A DNA stretch of 64,000 nt. Source: Bacteroidota bacterium (GTDB taxonomy: Bacteria > Bacteroidota > Bacteroidia > B-17B0 > Aurantibacillaceae). Of the stretch, positions 1-9,123 are shown piece after piece. The position numbers and the translations under genes are program-made. Position 1 is the stretch's first letter. Each line of letters begins with the position of its first letter. The stretch spans positions 62,001-126,000 of the forward strand of contig JACPOC010000025.1 of NCBI GenBank assembly GCA_016185125.1, in the 5' to 3' direction. Below the pieces are notes generated by a model. The model worked only from the letters and a program-made list of their open reading frames with translations. It had not been told where the DNA came from and searched no databases.

Positions 1-1
1 A

Positions 2-2143
2 CAATTGGAGGAAGTGGAAGTTACCGCCGAACAAGAAGATAGGAATATTAAGAGCGTAGAAATGGGTGTTTCGCGGCTTGATATTAAGCAAATAAACAAA
101 ATTCCCGCTTTATTTGGCGAGGTAGATGTGGTGCGCGTAATTCAATTGCTCCCGGGGGTTACAACGGTTGGAGAGGGCGCAAGTGGTTTTAATGTTCGCG
201 GAGGAAATATTGATCAGAACCTGATTTTATTGGACGAAGCTCCGGTTTATAATTCCTCCCACTTGTTCGGATTTTTTTCAGTGTTTAATCCGGATGCGGT
301 TAAAGATGTAAAGCTTATAAAGGGGGGAATTCCCGCACAATACGGAGGAAGGGTTTCTTCTATTCTCGACATCCGAATGAAAGAAGGTAACAGCAAAAAG
401 CTTACTGTGTCGGGAGGCATAGGAACCATCTTTAGTCGCTTAAGCATAGAAGGCCCTATCATAAAAGACAAAATGAGTTTTATAATTGCCGGGCGAAGAA
501 GCTATATAGATGCTCTACTGAAACCATTTTTAAAAAGCACCAACCCGCTTAAAAATTCTCAATTTTATTTTTATGATCTTACAGCAAAGATTAATTACCG
601 TATTAATGAAAAAAACACGGTGTTTGCAAGTGGCTATTTTGGCCGCGATGTTTTTGGGTTAAGTGTTTTTGGCTTTAACTGGGGCAATGCTACGGGTACC
701 GTAAGATGGAATCATATTATAAACAACAAACTTTTTATGAATGTTACGGGTTGTTACAGCAACTATAATTATTATCTGGAATTTAAATTGCAACAACTTA
801 ATCAGAGTTTTAAATGGAAAAGTAATATTATAAACTACAGCATAAAACCTGATTTTACATACTATGCCGATAGTAAAAATACAATTCGTTTTGGTATGCA
901 GGCGTTGATGTATGATTTTTTACCTTATAACGCCGTCGGGCAATTTGAGCAGGGTTCAAGTGTAACATTTAAATCTGCTAAACGTTATGGCATTGAATAT
1001 GCAGTATATGCAGGCAACGAAAATAAAATTCTTCCGAGATTAACTTTAGAATACGGCCTACGCATTAGCACCTACCAATATTTAGGAAAGGGAAAAGCTT
1101 ACTATTACGGAGATACACTTTTAAACGAACCTTTGCCTTTAGATTCGATAGCAAACTTTAAAAACGGACAAATAATAAAATCTTACGTTAATCCTGAGCC
1201 GCGTTTTTCTTTAAACTATGTGATTAATTCTCAAAGCTCATTTAAAGCAAGTTATAACAGAATGGCTCAATATCTTCAACTCATCAGCAATACAGCGGCC
1301 AGCACACCTCTTGATGTTTATACCATTGCTTCCAATAATTTAAAACCCCTTATTGCTGATCAGGGAAGCTTTGGCTACTTCCGTAATTTTAAAGATAATA
1401 TGTTTGAAACATCCATTGAAGTGTATTACAAATATTTACAAAACCAACTGGATTATGTGGACAACGCAAATTTATTTATTAATGAAACTGTTGAAGGTGA
1501 ATTGCTGCAAGGCTTAGGCAGGGCTTATGGCGCAGAGTTTTATATAAAAAAGAATAAAGGAAAACTAAACGGCTGGATAAGTTATACGCTTAGTAAAACA
1601 GAGCGTTTAATGAGGGGAATAAGTAATGATGATTGGTTTCTTAGTCGATACGACCGCACCCACTGCTTAAACACCAGTGTAAATTACGATCTTACAAAAC
1701 AATGGAATTTATCCGCTAATTTTGTTTATTTAAGCGGAGTTCCTGCCTCTTTCCCCAACTCAAGAATTCAAATTCAGAGTTATAATATCCCTTACAACAC
1801 CGATAATATCCGCAACAATTACCGCATTACACCCTATCACAGGCTCGATGTTGGCGCTACTTACAATGTTAATATGGAAAAGCACTGGGTGCGTAAATCA
1901 AAAAGGCGCGCTAAACTTTACCGCATTATTGGAAAAGATACCGATAACATTGATATTCCACGAAAAATTTTTAGAAACCATGAAAGTTCCTGGGTGTTTA
2001 GTGTATACAATGTTTACAACCGACGGAATGCTTTCAGTATTTTCTTTAGAACCAAAGGCGACATGCCAACGCAAACAGAGGCCGTGCGTTTTTCAGTTAT
2101 CGGCTCTGTTGTTCCTGCAATTACTTATAATTTTAAATTTTAA
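2..2143 (+). CDS. TonB-dependent receptor (5' partial)
   Basis: This is the C-terminal part (about 712 residues) of an outer-membrane TonB-dependent receptor that imports a ligand across the outer membrane. The reading frame is already open at base 2, so the signal peptide and any N-terminal carboxypeptidase-regulatory-like domain lie upstream of the window. The plug domain is clear: GFNVRGGNIDQNLILLDEAP near residue 60, then the conserved KLIKGGIPAQYGGR segment. The rest is aromatic-rich beta-barrel ending in a typical terminal strand (AITYNFKF). A DUF4249 lipoprotein starts 2 bases after the stop, a common Bacteroidota pairing. The substrate cannot be told from sequence. Confidence 0.93.
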   Translation, partial: QLEEVEVTAEQEDRNIKSVEMGVSRLDIKQINKIPALFGEVDVVRVIQLLPGVTTVGEGASGFNVRGGNIDQNLILLDEAPVYNSSHLFGFFSVFNPDAVKDVKLIKGGIPAQYGGRVSSILDIRMKEGNSKKLTVSGGIGTIFSRLSIEGPIIKDKMSFIIAGRRSYIDALLKPFLKSTNPLKNSQFYFYDLTAKINYRINEKNTVFASGYFGRDVFGLSVFGFNWGNATGTVRWNHIINNKLFMNVTGCYSNYNYYLEFKLQQLNQSFKWKSNIINYSIKPDFTYYADSKNTIRFGMQALMYDFLPYNAVGQFEQGSSVTFKSAKRYGIEYAVYAGNENKILPRLTLEYGLRISTYQYLGKGKAYYYGDTLLNEPLPLDSIANFKNGQIIKSYVNPEPRFSLNYVINSQSSFKASYNRMAQYLQLISNTAASTPLDVYTIASNNLKPLIADQGSFGYFRNFKDNMFETSIEVYYKYLQNQLDYVDNANLFINETVEGELLQGLGRAYGAEFYIKKNKGKLNGWISYTLSKTERLMRGISNDDWFLSRYDRTHCLNTSVNYDLTKQWNLSANFVYLSGVPASFPNSRIQIQSYNIPYNTDNIRNNYRITPYHRLDVGATYNVNMEKHWVRKSKRRAKLYRIIGKDTDNIDIPRKIFRNHESSWVFSVYNVYNRRNAFSIFFRTKGDMPTQTEAVRFSVIGSVVPAITYNFKF

Positions 2144-2145
2144 CA

Positions 2146-3030
2146 ATGAAAAAATCAGTTCTATTCACCCTAGTAATATGTATTATTACTTTTTTTACTT
2201 CCTGCGAAGATGTTATTCAAATAAAGTTAGATGAAGGATCAAAGCTTTATGTAATTGATGCCTTTGTAAATAATTTACGGGAAGATCAGAAAATACGCGT
2301 AATTACAAATGATAACTACTTCAGCAATAAAGAAGCTCCTCCCGTTACAAACGCCTTGGTTATATTGGAAGATGCAACAACAGGGCAACAGTACACGTTT
2401 AATTATCAATCTAACGGTTATTACGTTTATCCAATTACTGCATTAGATACAATAGCAAAACTTAACCATAATTACCGTTTAAAAGTTACCATAGAAGGGC
2501 ATACCTACACCTCAACCGCGGCTCAAAAAAGAACCGCCATATTAGATACCATTATAGCAGGAATTGATCAAGGCGCAGGATTTGGCCCCGCATCAAAAGA
2601 TTCTGCTTATAACTGCTTATTATATGCGCGCGATATAGCGGATAATAAGCCGGATTATTACTGGATAAAAACATTCAGAAACGATACTTTGTTTGCCGGT
2701 TCAGGTGAAATTAATATTTGCATAGATGGCACGGGTGGCGTGGTAATTGATGCTCCGCAGGATACGATCAAATTTACACCACCCTCTACTTTGTTGAGTT
2801 TTAAGCAATATAAAAAATATAACACGTGCAAAGTTCAAATTCATTCACTTTCACGCGAAAATTATTTTTTCTTTATTCAAATGCAATTACAAATTAATAA
2901 CGGCGGCTTGTTTGCCACTACACCCGAAAACGTAAAAACAAATATAATTACACCGGAAGGAGCCCGCACAAAAGCAGTAGGCAGATTTAACATGGCAAGC
3001 GTTGTTGAAAAGAAAATTATTGTAAAATAA
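2146..3030 (+). CDS. DUF4249 family lipoprotein
   Basis: The protein (294 aa) begins with a lipoprotein signal peptide, a hydrophobic stretch ending FFTSC with the cysteine at about residue 20. The text after it (IQIKLDEGSKLYVIDAFVNN, then ALVILEDATTG) is characteristic of DUF4249. Members are encoded beside TonB-dependent receptors and are presumed surface or periplasmic partners of the barrel. The ATG follows the receptor stop by 2 bases, so the pair is one operon. The ligand and mechanism are unknown. Confidence 0.88.
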   Translation: MKKSVLFTLVICIITFFTSCEDVIQIKLDEGSKLYVIDAFVNNLREDQKIRVITNDNYFSNKEAPPVTNALVILEDATTGQQYTFNYQSNGYYVYPITALDTIAKLNHNYRLKVTIEGHTYTSTAAQKRTAILDTIIAGIDQGAGFGPASKDSAYNCLLYARDIADNKPDYYWIKTFRNDTLFAGSGEINICIDGTGGVVIDAPQDTIKFTPPSTLLSFKQYKKYNTCKVQIHSLSRENYFFFIQMQLQINNGGLFATTPENVKTNIITPEGARTKAVGRFNMASVVEKKIIVK

Positions 3031-3053
3031 TTTAAATGAATGCTCTGATAGCC

Positions 3054-3539
3054 TTACTTTAAATGCTTTTTAATCTCTTCTGTAATATGAAGAACTGCCG
3101 GGCAAACCAGTGTATTTTTAAGTGTAAGGTCTAATACCTGGTGCATCTTTTTTCGATTGGTGTGAGGATATTCGCGGCAAGCGTTTGGACGATCTTCATA
3201 AATGGTGCAATAATTATCTCCATCTAAAAAAAAACAAGGGACTTGTTTTAAAACATAGTCCCCATCAGCATCCAGGTTAAGATATTTATCAATAAACTCA
3301 CCCGTTTTCAAGCGGCAGGCTTTGGCGGCCCTTTCAATATCGCGCTGATAAAATATGGGAGAAGTTGTTTTACAGCAATTAGCACATTTTAAACAATCAA
3401 TATTCTCAAAAGCCTCGTCATGCGCTTTATGGATTACCTCATCAAGATTTTTTGGCGATTTTAATTTAAGGCGGCGGTAGAAATTTTCATTCTCCTTTTT
3501 AAGTCGCAACGCCCGTTGATTGAATTTTGAAATGTCCAC
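3054..3539 (-). CDS. YkgJ family cysteine-cluster protein
   Basis: A 161-aa cytoplasmic protein with the YkgJ signature CxxCxxCC (C49, C52, C55, C56), followed by further cysteines in VPCFFLDGDNYCTIYEDRP and NACREYP. The family is predicted to bind zinc or an Fe-S cluster; its biochemical role is not established. Start is GTG. It is separated from bTHX upstream by a strong terminator, so it is probably transcribed alone. It converges with the DUF4249 gene. Confidence 0.85.
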   Translation of the reverse strand: MDISKFNQRALRLKKENENFYRRLKLKSPKNLDEVIHKAHDEAFENIDCLKCANCCKTTSPIFYQRDIERAAKACRLKTGEFIDKYLNLDADGDYVLKQVPCFFLDGDNYCTIYEDRPNACREYPHTNRKKMHQVLDLTLKNTLVCPAVLHITEEIKKHLK

Positions 3540-3571
3540 ACTGATCCTTCTCTCTCTTTAATAATTAACGT

Positions 3572-3602
3572 AAAAAAAAGCTGTCGGTTACTGACAGCTT
3601 TT
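3572..3602 (-). terminator. intrinsic terminator downstream of bTHX
   Basis: A perfect 10-bp stem (AAAAGCTGTC / GACAGCTTTT) with a 7-base loop is followed, reading leftward, by a run of eight T on the minus strand. It lies 3 bases beyond the bTHX stop and would end that transcript before the YkgJ gene. Confidence 0.85.
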
Positions 3603-3605
3603 ATT

Positions 3606-3767
3606 TTATTCAGCTTTTTTTGCGGCTTTTTTTGCGGCTTTTTTAGGAGCGGCTTTTTTAACGACCTTTGCAACTGTTTTCTTCACGGCCTTTTTCTTCG
3701 GGCGCTTAACTCCGAAAGAACCGATATGAATTTTTCCACGCTTACTTTTTTTATCACCTTTTCCCAT
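3606..3767 (-). CDS. 30S ribosomal protein THX (bTHX family)
   Basis: A 53-aa very basic protein that starts MGKGDKKSKRGKIHIGSFGV, the bTHX signature, and ends in a Lys/Ala-rich tail (KKAAPKKAAKKAAKKAE). bTHX binds at the top of the small ribosomal subunit. The frame is open 16 codons further upstream to a GTG, but the conserved family N-terminus fixes the ATG at 3767. The alanine-lysine tail is longer than the conserved core and low-complexity, similar in style to the tail on HemD nearby. Confidence 0.85.
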   Translation of the reverse strand: MGKGDKKSKRGKIHIGSFGVKRPKKKAVKKTVAKVVKKAAPKKAAKKAAKKAE

Positions 3768-3823
3768 AAGAAATAATTTATTTATTCCGTAAAAGTAAAA
3801 AATTATCTTTACCAATCAAACTA

Positions 3824-4192
3824 TTGGCCAATACCTTTCATAAACAAGAGCGCTTATGCAGCAAAAAACAAATAGATCTTTTGTTCAGCAAAGGTAAATC
3901 ACAACTCACTTATCCTGTTAAAATCATTTTTATTGATACGCCCGTTGCCCTGCAATTCCCTGCCCAGGCCATGTTTGTTGTTCCAAAACGTCAGTTTAAA
4001 AAAGCGCACGACCGTAATAAATTAAAACGAAGGATGCGGGAAGTGTACCGCTTAAATAAAAAAATTATTTATGGTACACTACAGGCAAATGGCAAGAAAA
4101 TAATCGTTGCATTTATTTACGTAGGAAAAAAAATAGAAGAATTTCCTGTAATAGAAAAAGCCATGTTAAAACAAATAACTTTATTGGGTTAA
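3824..4192 (+). CDS. rnpA: ribonuclease P protein component
   Basis: The protein subunit of RNase P, which with its RNA trims the 5' leader of tRNA precursors. The 122-aa length is typical and the RNA-binding signature is clear: KKAHDRNKLKRRMREVYR around residues 59-76. The start is TTG, as no ATG occurs before the core; a near-consensus -7 box (TATCTTTA, 3804-3811) lies 12 bases upstream. The stop abuts the hemD stop with no gap. rnpA is not next to rpmH, which is about 29 kb away. Confidence 0.93.
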   Translation: MANTFHKQERLCSKKQIDLLFSKGKSQLTYPVKIIFIDTPVALQFPAQAMFVVPKRQFKKAHDRNKLKRRMREVYRLNKKIIYGTLQANGKKIIVAFIYVGKKIEEFPVIEKAMLKQITLLG

Positions 4193-5296
4193 TCAGCGTT
4201 TGTTTGCCTCTTTGATATAGGCATCCAATGCGCCTGACATACTGGGATTTTTAGGATTAGGGGCAAATATATCGAGCCTGTAACCCATTTCTTTTACCAT
4301 TTGCGCGGCCGTATGGCCAAACGCAGCAATACGGGTTGCGCCTTGCTTAAAGTTTGGGAAATTAGCTTTTAAAGATTTAATACCCGCAGGGGTAAAGAAA
4401 ACCAAAATGTCAAATTCTGAAAGGGATTTCATGTCGCTAAGATCAGCGCTTACAGTTTTATAAAAAATTCCTTTGGTGTAATTCAGTTTTAATTCATCTA
4501 AAAATTCAACAATTTGTTCTTTATGTACATCACTAACCGGCAATAAAAACTTTTCATCTTTATTTTTTCTGATAACATCTACAAGATCAAGCATTGTACC
4601 TTGGCCAAAAAATATTTTGCGCTTACGGTACTGTATGTATTTTTGCAAATAATAAGCTGTTTGTTCGTTAATGCAGAAGTACTTCATTCCTTCCGGCACT
4701 GTAACGCGCATTTCATTACACATTTTAAAATAATGATCTACTGAAAGTTTACTGGTTAAAATAACGGCACCATGCTCTAAAATATCAATACGCTGAGCCC
4801 TGAAATCTTGTGAGGTTAACCCTTCAACCTTTATAAACTGCCTGAAATTTAAACTCAGGTTATGTTTGCGAGCCATATCAAAATATGGGTTTTTATCAGT
4901 ATCAACAGGCTTTGGCTGAGATATAAGCAGGGTTTTAACTTTAGTTTTTGGCAAATTACTAACTTCAATTATTGGTGGCGGAGGCAGAGTTAAAAGTGCT
5001 TTTTTTGAAGATTTACGAGTGCGTTTAACAGGTAAAGCAAATTCAGCGCTTGGGGCAATAACTTTATTTACTATTTGCTTTTTTTGTTTGGTTATTTTTT
5101 CGGTAGGTGCCTTAACCGATTTTGGTTTAAATTGCTTAATAGTGGCTTTTTTAGCAAGTTTCTTTTTTTTCTTTTTAGGAAAAGTTTTAACCGCGGCCTT
5201 TTTGCTTTTAGATGGAGCGTGCTTTAATTTTATTTTCGATTTACCGGCGGGGTGCTTTACCGCAGCTTTCTTAGCCATCTTTTTTTTTGCTGCCAT
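4193..5296 (-). CDS. hemD: uroporphyrinogen-III synthase with long basic N-terminal tail
   Basis: Converts hydroxymethylbilane to uroporphyrinogen III in tetrapyrrole synthesis. The C-terminal 260 residues are HemD-like: VKTLLISQPKP at the first strand, GAVILTSKLSVDHYF, then ILVFFTPAGIKSL and RIAAFGHTAAQMVKEMGY. The first 100 or so residues are a separate low-complexity tail rich in Lys, Ala and Pro, like histone H1 tails. The ATG at 5296 is preferred over a TTG two codons upstream. It ends a leftward run mutY-YceI-DUF5777-DUF4271-hemD. The catalytic domain call is firm; the tail's role is unknown. Confidence 0.85.
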   Translation of the reverse strand: MAAKKKMAKKAAVKHPAGKSKIKLKHAPSKSKKAAVKTFPKKKKKKLAKKATIKQFKPKSVKAPTEKITKQKKQIVNKVIAPSAEFALPVKRTRKSSKKALLTLPPPPIIEVSNLPKTKVKTLLISQPKPVDTDKNPYFDMARKHNLSLNFRQFIKVEGLTSQDFRAQRIDILEHGAVILTSKLSVDHYFKMCNEMRVTVPEGMKYFCINEQTAYYLQKYIQYRKRKIFFGQGTMLDLVDVIRKNKDEKFLLPVSDVHKEQIVEFLDELKLNYTKGIFYKTVSADLSDMKSLSEFDILVFFTPAGIKSLKANFPNFKQGATRIAAFGHTAAQMVKEMGYRLDIFAPNPKNPSMSGALDAYIKEANKR

Positions 5297-5313
5297 ATTC
5301 AACGTAAGCTAAA

Positions 5314-6039
5314 TTAAAATGTTTCAATTATAAATTTTACCATCACCAGCGGGGGCAAAATTTCTAAAGCGCAAAAATATACAAAAATTTGTAATAATCC
5401 TACCTTATGCTCAATCAACCCAAACACCACGCCTCTATACCATTTAAAAATTTGCGACGCAATTAAAATAACGCTGGCCATTGATAAAAACACCACCGGA
5501 TTTAAACGACTCCACTCTGCTAAAATTAAACAAGGAAATAAAAATATACCAAACGTTTGGCTGATAACAAAAGAACTATAAACAAATTCAGGAATGAGTT
5601 TGTTATCGTTTAAAGTTACTGCAAGTAGTTTGTTAAGAAGCCCTTTTACAGAAAAGAAAATAATAGTAGCAGTTAAAAGAAAAAAAAACCGGCTCAGATG
5701 GCTGCTTTCAACTAAAACCAGATTATAAACCATATTAATTTTATATACAAAAAATGTAAGGTTTAAAAGAAAAAATATGCTTAACAAAACTGAGTAAAAC
5801 CGAAAAGGATTAAACTCCTCCCGTTCCAACTGCCTCCAGGATTGAAAATTAAAACAGGCCTGCATGAGCTTAATAACTTTAGGATAAGAGGTAACTTTTA
5901 TAAGGATAAGTAAAGCAAAAGATACTAATAAAAACACCGATGGCCATATAAGTTGAACGCCCTGTTTTATTTCAGGAGAAATATGCTGTTTTGATAAAAG
6001 ATGATTACTGAATATGTGAGTGTAGATGTTTGAAATCAC
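5314..6039 (-). CDS. DUF4271 integral membrane protein
   Basis: A 241-aa inner-membrane protein with about six hydrophobic spans (for example LIWPSVFLLVSFALLILIKV near residue 30 and FRFYSVLLSIFFLLNLTFF near 80) and a conserved short soluble stretch FQSWRQLEREEFNPFRFYS. Sequence and position directly upstream of hemD match the Bacteroidota family DUF4271, whose function is unknown. It sits 3 bases after the DUF5777 stop. Confidence 0.8.
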   Translation of the reverse strand: MISNIYTHIFSNHLLSKQHISPEIKQGVQLIWPSVFLLVSFALLILIKVTSYPKVIKLMQACFNFQSWRQLEREEFNPFRFYSVLLSIFFLLNLTFFVYKINMVYNLVLVESSHLSRFFFLLTATIIFFSVKGLLNKLLAVTLNDNKLIPEFVYSSFVISQTFGIFLFPCLILAEWSRLNPVVFLSMASVILIASQIFKWYRGVVFGLIEHKVGLLQIFVYFCALEILPPLVMVKFIIETF

Positions 6040-6042
6040 TTT

Positions 6043-6993
6043 TTAAAGTGTGAATACCCGCGAAATACTGAAACCAAATTTAACCTGTCCATTCTGCCAA
6101 GAATCGTTGGTGTAAGGAATAAAATTATTCTCTATTAAACCCGAAGCGTTTGTAAAAAATAAACTGAATACGTGACCCCCTGTTTCTAATTCAACTCCTA
6201 ACGAAAGTGGGTTTTTTGAATTTGTATTATTGGTGAAATAAGGCGTAGCGTTATAAAAATAATCGCCAATAAAACTGCAACGTCTGGTTAATTTTATTCT
6301 GCCTCCAAAACCAATGGTTACAAATCCGTTTACATCTACAGCATTATTCTGGGTGTTTACCCTTTCTTTAATAAAGTTACGATACATATAACCCGGCAAT
6401 AATTCAAGAGATAACCAATCGTTAATTTTGCTTGCTATTATCAATTGTGTAAAATAATTTACTCGATGTAATTCCTTGGTTTCAAAATCTTTTAAAATGC
6501 CTGAATAAATTTCGGATGTTGGCGCATGAGAATATCCAATATCACTAAAAATTGCCATTGAAACAGGAATAGAAAAATCGGTTTTTTGCTGTAAAAAACG
6601 CCATTTTAAACTTCCGTCTACAAGCTTATTTAATCTGCTTCTGCCAATGCCAATGGTTATATTATCTGTTAAACCGTAATCAAAACTGTTTCTGATATCG
6701 GAAACATTATCAAAGCCAAGAAAGGTTTGAAACGTACCGTTAATTGGATTGGGATTGGTAGCATCGTAAATATTACCAAAGCGGTGACTGATTCTAAAAT
6801 CCAGATGCTTTTTCTTTACAGGCTCGGTGGTTAAAGCATTACCCAAACGGTACGTTTTAAAAGTGGCAAAAACTTTTTGAGAGGTTTCGGGTTTACCATC
6901 ATCTACAATGCTTAAAAGATCATCCTGCGCAAAAGAAAAATCAGCAAAGCCAACTATTGAAATTATAAGAAGTGCGTTTTTAAGGAATATCAT
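6043..6993 (-). CDS. DUF5777 family beta-barrel protein
   Basis: A 316-aa secreted protein with a signal peptide ending SFAQ, followed by RISHRFGNIYD and repeated aromatic beta strands (FGFSISRVF at the C-terminus), consistent with an outer-membrane barrel of the DUF5777 family. It lies 16 bases after YceI in a leftward run. DUF5777 and YceI genes are often neighbours in Bacteroidota, which suggests a shared envelope or respiratory role; this is inference. Confidence 0.75.
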   Translation of the reverse strand: MIFLKNALLIISIVGFADFSFAQDDLLSIVDDGKPETSQKVFATFKTYRLGNALTTEPVKKKHLDFRISHRFGNIYDATNPNPINGTFQTFLGFDNVSDIRNSFDYGLTDNITIGIGRSRLNKLVDGSLKWRFLQQKTDFSIPVSMAIFSDIGYSHAPTSEIYSGILKDFETKELHRVNYFTQLIIASKINDWLSLELLPGYMYRNFIKERVNTQNNAVDVNGFVTIGFGGRIKLTRRCSFIGDYFYNATPYFTNNTNSKNPLSLGVELETGGHVFSLFFTNASGLIENNFIPYTNDSWQNGQVKFGFSISRVFTL

Positions 6994-7009
6994 ACTCTTG
7001 AAGAGAAAT

Positions 7010-7600
7010 TTATTGTTTCTGATAAGGCTCTAAAATAGTGTTAACATCAATATCAACCACTTCCGCAATATTTTTAACGTATAATGATGGCACCTGAATA
7101 CCATAATCGGCCACTTTAATTTTAAACTTACATTTTATAGTAATTTCATCTCCTTTTTTTGTAACGGTTCCTGCATAAGTTTCGTCCTTGGTAACGCCAT
7201 GCATTTCCATTTTACCTGTTACTGTAACTTTGTTTTCGCCATCCTTGGTATAATCTATTTTCTCATTTATTTTCCCTTTAAAAATTGCGTTTCTATAAGG
7301 GTAAGTTACCACGCCGGAAGCATTTGTCACTTTTTTGTTTGTCTCCATGTAATTCTCATTAAAATGTTCTTCCATAAGCGCATTTTTAAATTTAAAATTT
7401 TGAATGGTTAAACGCACCTGAATATCGTTTGTATTCGTATTCATTACAACAATGGCGCCTTTATTGGTGGCATCAATATCTTCTAACGGAGATTTTGAGT
7501 AAAAAGAAATAACCGTGCCGCCTTCTTTTGCTTTGTAAATCTGCGCTTTAAATACCGAAACCGCAAGCATTAAACCAAAAGCTAAAATTATTTTTTTCAT
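7010..7600 (-). CDS. YceI family periplasmic protein
   Basis: A 196-aa exported protein with signal peptide MKKIILAFGLMLAVSVFKAQ. The remainder has the YceI lipocalin-like pattern: IQVRLTIQNFKFKNALMEEH, then MEMHGVTKDETYAGTVTKKG and CKFKIKVADYGIQVP. YceI proteins bind polyisoprenoids or related amphiphiles in the periplasm. It sits 16 bases after mutY and 16 before DUF5777 in the same direction. Confidence 0.87.
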   Translation of the reverse strand: MKKIILAFGLMLAVSVFKAQIYKAKEGGTVISFYSKSPLEDIDATNKGAIVVMNTNTNDIQVRLTIQNFKFKNALMEEHFNENYMETNKKVTNASGVVTYPYRNAIFKGKINEKIDYTKDGENKVTVTGKMEMHGVTKDETYAGTVTKKGDEITIKCKFKIKVADYGIQVPSLYVKNIAEVVDIDVNTILEPYQKQ

Positions 7601-7616
7601 AATTAAGGAATATTAT

Positions 7617-8684
7617 TCAAAAATAAGATATTTCATCTAATTGGCAATCATTTAGGAATTTTTCTATCAATCTTGGAAACGCGAGATTTTTTAAAGAGTT
7701 TAACGCGCTTGTTTGAACCGGAGCCTTAAATATATTTTTTGTAAAAATAACATAAAATTTTGCATGAAGATGCTGATGACTCAATACATGCTTGTATGAT
7801 TTTGACTGATGTAAAAGGCTGAAATGATTTCCCGCAACATTTTTAAATGACGGATGTTTGAAAAGATCTTTTTCTTTTATCTCCTTTTCAGATTCAATCA
7901 ACGGAAATTCATACAAACCCTTCCAAATATCATTTGCGGCGCGTTTATTAATGATCACATTTTTCTTTTTATCCACCGCCACCACATAAGTAAAATAGCG
8001 CTTCCTTACTTTGGTCTTTTTTGCTTTTACAGGAAGCTTATCTACTATTTCATTATTAAAAGCAAAACATTTTTCTTTAAAAATGCAATCAGGGCATTTG
8101 GGATGAATAGGTTTACACCACTGCGATCCAAATTCCATAATGGCCTGGTTATGCCGTGCCGGATTTTTACAATCCAATAATTCTTCAGCCAGTTTAAAAA
8201 ACTCCTTTTTCCCCTCCGAACTATCAATTGCTGTTTCAATGCCAAATAAACGGCTTAATAAACGGTACACGTTTCCATCTACCACCGCGTGAGGTTGGTT
8301 ATAGGCAAAACTGGCAATAGCCGCCGCGGTATAATCCCCAACTCCTTTTAGTTCTTTCAGGCTTTTATAATCGCCCGGAAAAACACCCTGTTGCTCGTTT
8401 ACAATTTGCTTGGCGGTTTCATGCAGATTTCTGGCCCGGGAGTAATAACCCAATCCCTGCCAATCTTTAAGTACCTGGTCTTCAGTAGCTTCAGCCAAGT
8501 TTTGAACCTGGGGATAATTTTGTGTAAACCTCAGATAATAACTTAACCCTTGCGCTACTTGAGTTTGCTGTAAAATTATTTCAGATAACCATATTTTATA
8601 GGGGTCCGTTTCCTGCCTCCAGGGAAGATCGCGCCTGTGTTTCTCGTACCATTTTTGTAACCCCCTGCTAAACCAACTTTCCAT
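7617..8684 (-). CDS. mutY: A/G-specific adenine DNA glycosylase
   Basis: Removes adenine mispaired with 8-oxoguanine. All hallmarks are visible in 355 aa: catalytic Glu35 in LSEIILQQTQ, helix-hairpin-helix LKGVGDYTAAAIA (about 112-124), catalytic Asp136 in VVDGNV, and the 4Fe-4S loop C190-x6-C197-x2-C200-x5-C206. The C-terminal half is the NUDT1-like 8-oxoG recognition domain. A near-consensus box (TAATTTTA) precedes the ATG. It diverges from the HU gene and leads the run to hemD. Confidence 0.96.
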   Translation of the reverse strand: MESWFSRGLQKWYEKHRRDLPWRQETDPYKIWLSEIILQQTQVAQGLSYYLRFTQNYPQVQNLAEATEDQVLKDWQGLGYYSRARNLHETAKQIVNEQQGVFPGDYKSLKELKGVGDYTAAAIASFAYNQPHAVVDGNVYRLLSRLFGIETAIDSSEGKKEFFKLAEELLDCKNPARHNQAIMEFGSQWCKPIHPKCPDCIFKEKCFAFNNEIVDKLPVKAKKTKVRKRYFTYVVAVDKKKNVIINKRAANDIWKGLYEFPLIESEKEIKEKDLFKHPSFKNVAGNHFSLLHQSKSYKHVLSHQHLHAKFYVIFTKNIFKAPVQTSALNSLKNLAFPRLIEKFLNDCQLDEISYF

Positions 8685-8749
8685 TTATTTGTTAAAATTA
8701 CAGCTATTTATAAAAACTAAAAAAAATTTCCAATTCTTAATATTAATAG

Positions 8750-8757
8750 TATCTTTG
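8750..8757 (+). promoter_or_regulatory. -7 box (TATCTTTG) of the HU promoter
   Basis: An exact match to the Bacteroidota TAnnTTTG -7 element, 46 bases before the HU start codon. No clear TTG -33 element lies at the usual spacing. This would give HU-TPR-COX24 a real 5' untranslated region, unlike many other genes here. Confidence 0.6.
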
Positions 8758-8803
8758 CCTCCCATTTTAAATTACAATTAATTGATTTTAAACAATTTGT
8801 AAG

Positions 8804-9118
8804 ATGACTAAAGCAGATATAGTTAACGAAATTTCAGAAAAAACAGGCGTCGAAAAAATGGCTGTACAAGCTACCGTTGAAGCCTTTATGAAAACCATTC
8901 GTAATTCCATGATTGAAGGTAAAAATGTGTATTTACGCGGATTTGGCACCTTTGTGGTTAAAAAACGCGCTGAAAAAATTGGACGCAATATTTCTAAGAA
9001 TACAACCGTGGTAATACCCGCGCATTTTATACCCGCTTTTAAACCTGCCAAAACGTTTTCTGACAGAGTTAAGCGTAATGTAAAAACCGCTGAGCCTGAG
9101 CCTAAAAACATTCATTAA
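8804..9118 (+). CDS. HU family DNA-binding protein
   Basis: A 104-aa nucleoid protein of the HU/IHF family: MTKADIVNEISEKTGV at the N-terminus, the LRGFGTFVVKKRAEKIGRN strand and arm near residues 45-63, then VVIPAHFIPAFKPAKTF. It bends DNA as a dimer. The C-terminal 12 residues are a short Pro/Glu-rich extension. It is divergent from mutY and leads HU-TPR-COX24-rng on the plus strand. Confidence 0.95.
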   Translation: MTKADIVNEISEKTGVEKMAVQATVEAFMKTIRNSMIEGKNVYLRGFGTFVVKKRAEKIGRNISKNTTVVIPAHFIPAFKPAKTFSDRVKRNVKTAEPEPKNIH

Positions 9119-9123
9119 TAATA

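Noticed and set aside
5019-5312. Plus-strand ORF opposite the HemD tail
   Set aside because: Phe/Leu-rich shadow of the Lys/Ala-rich tail on the other strand.
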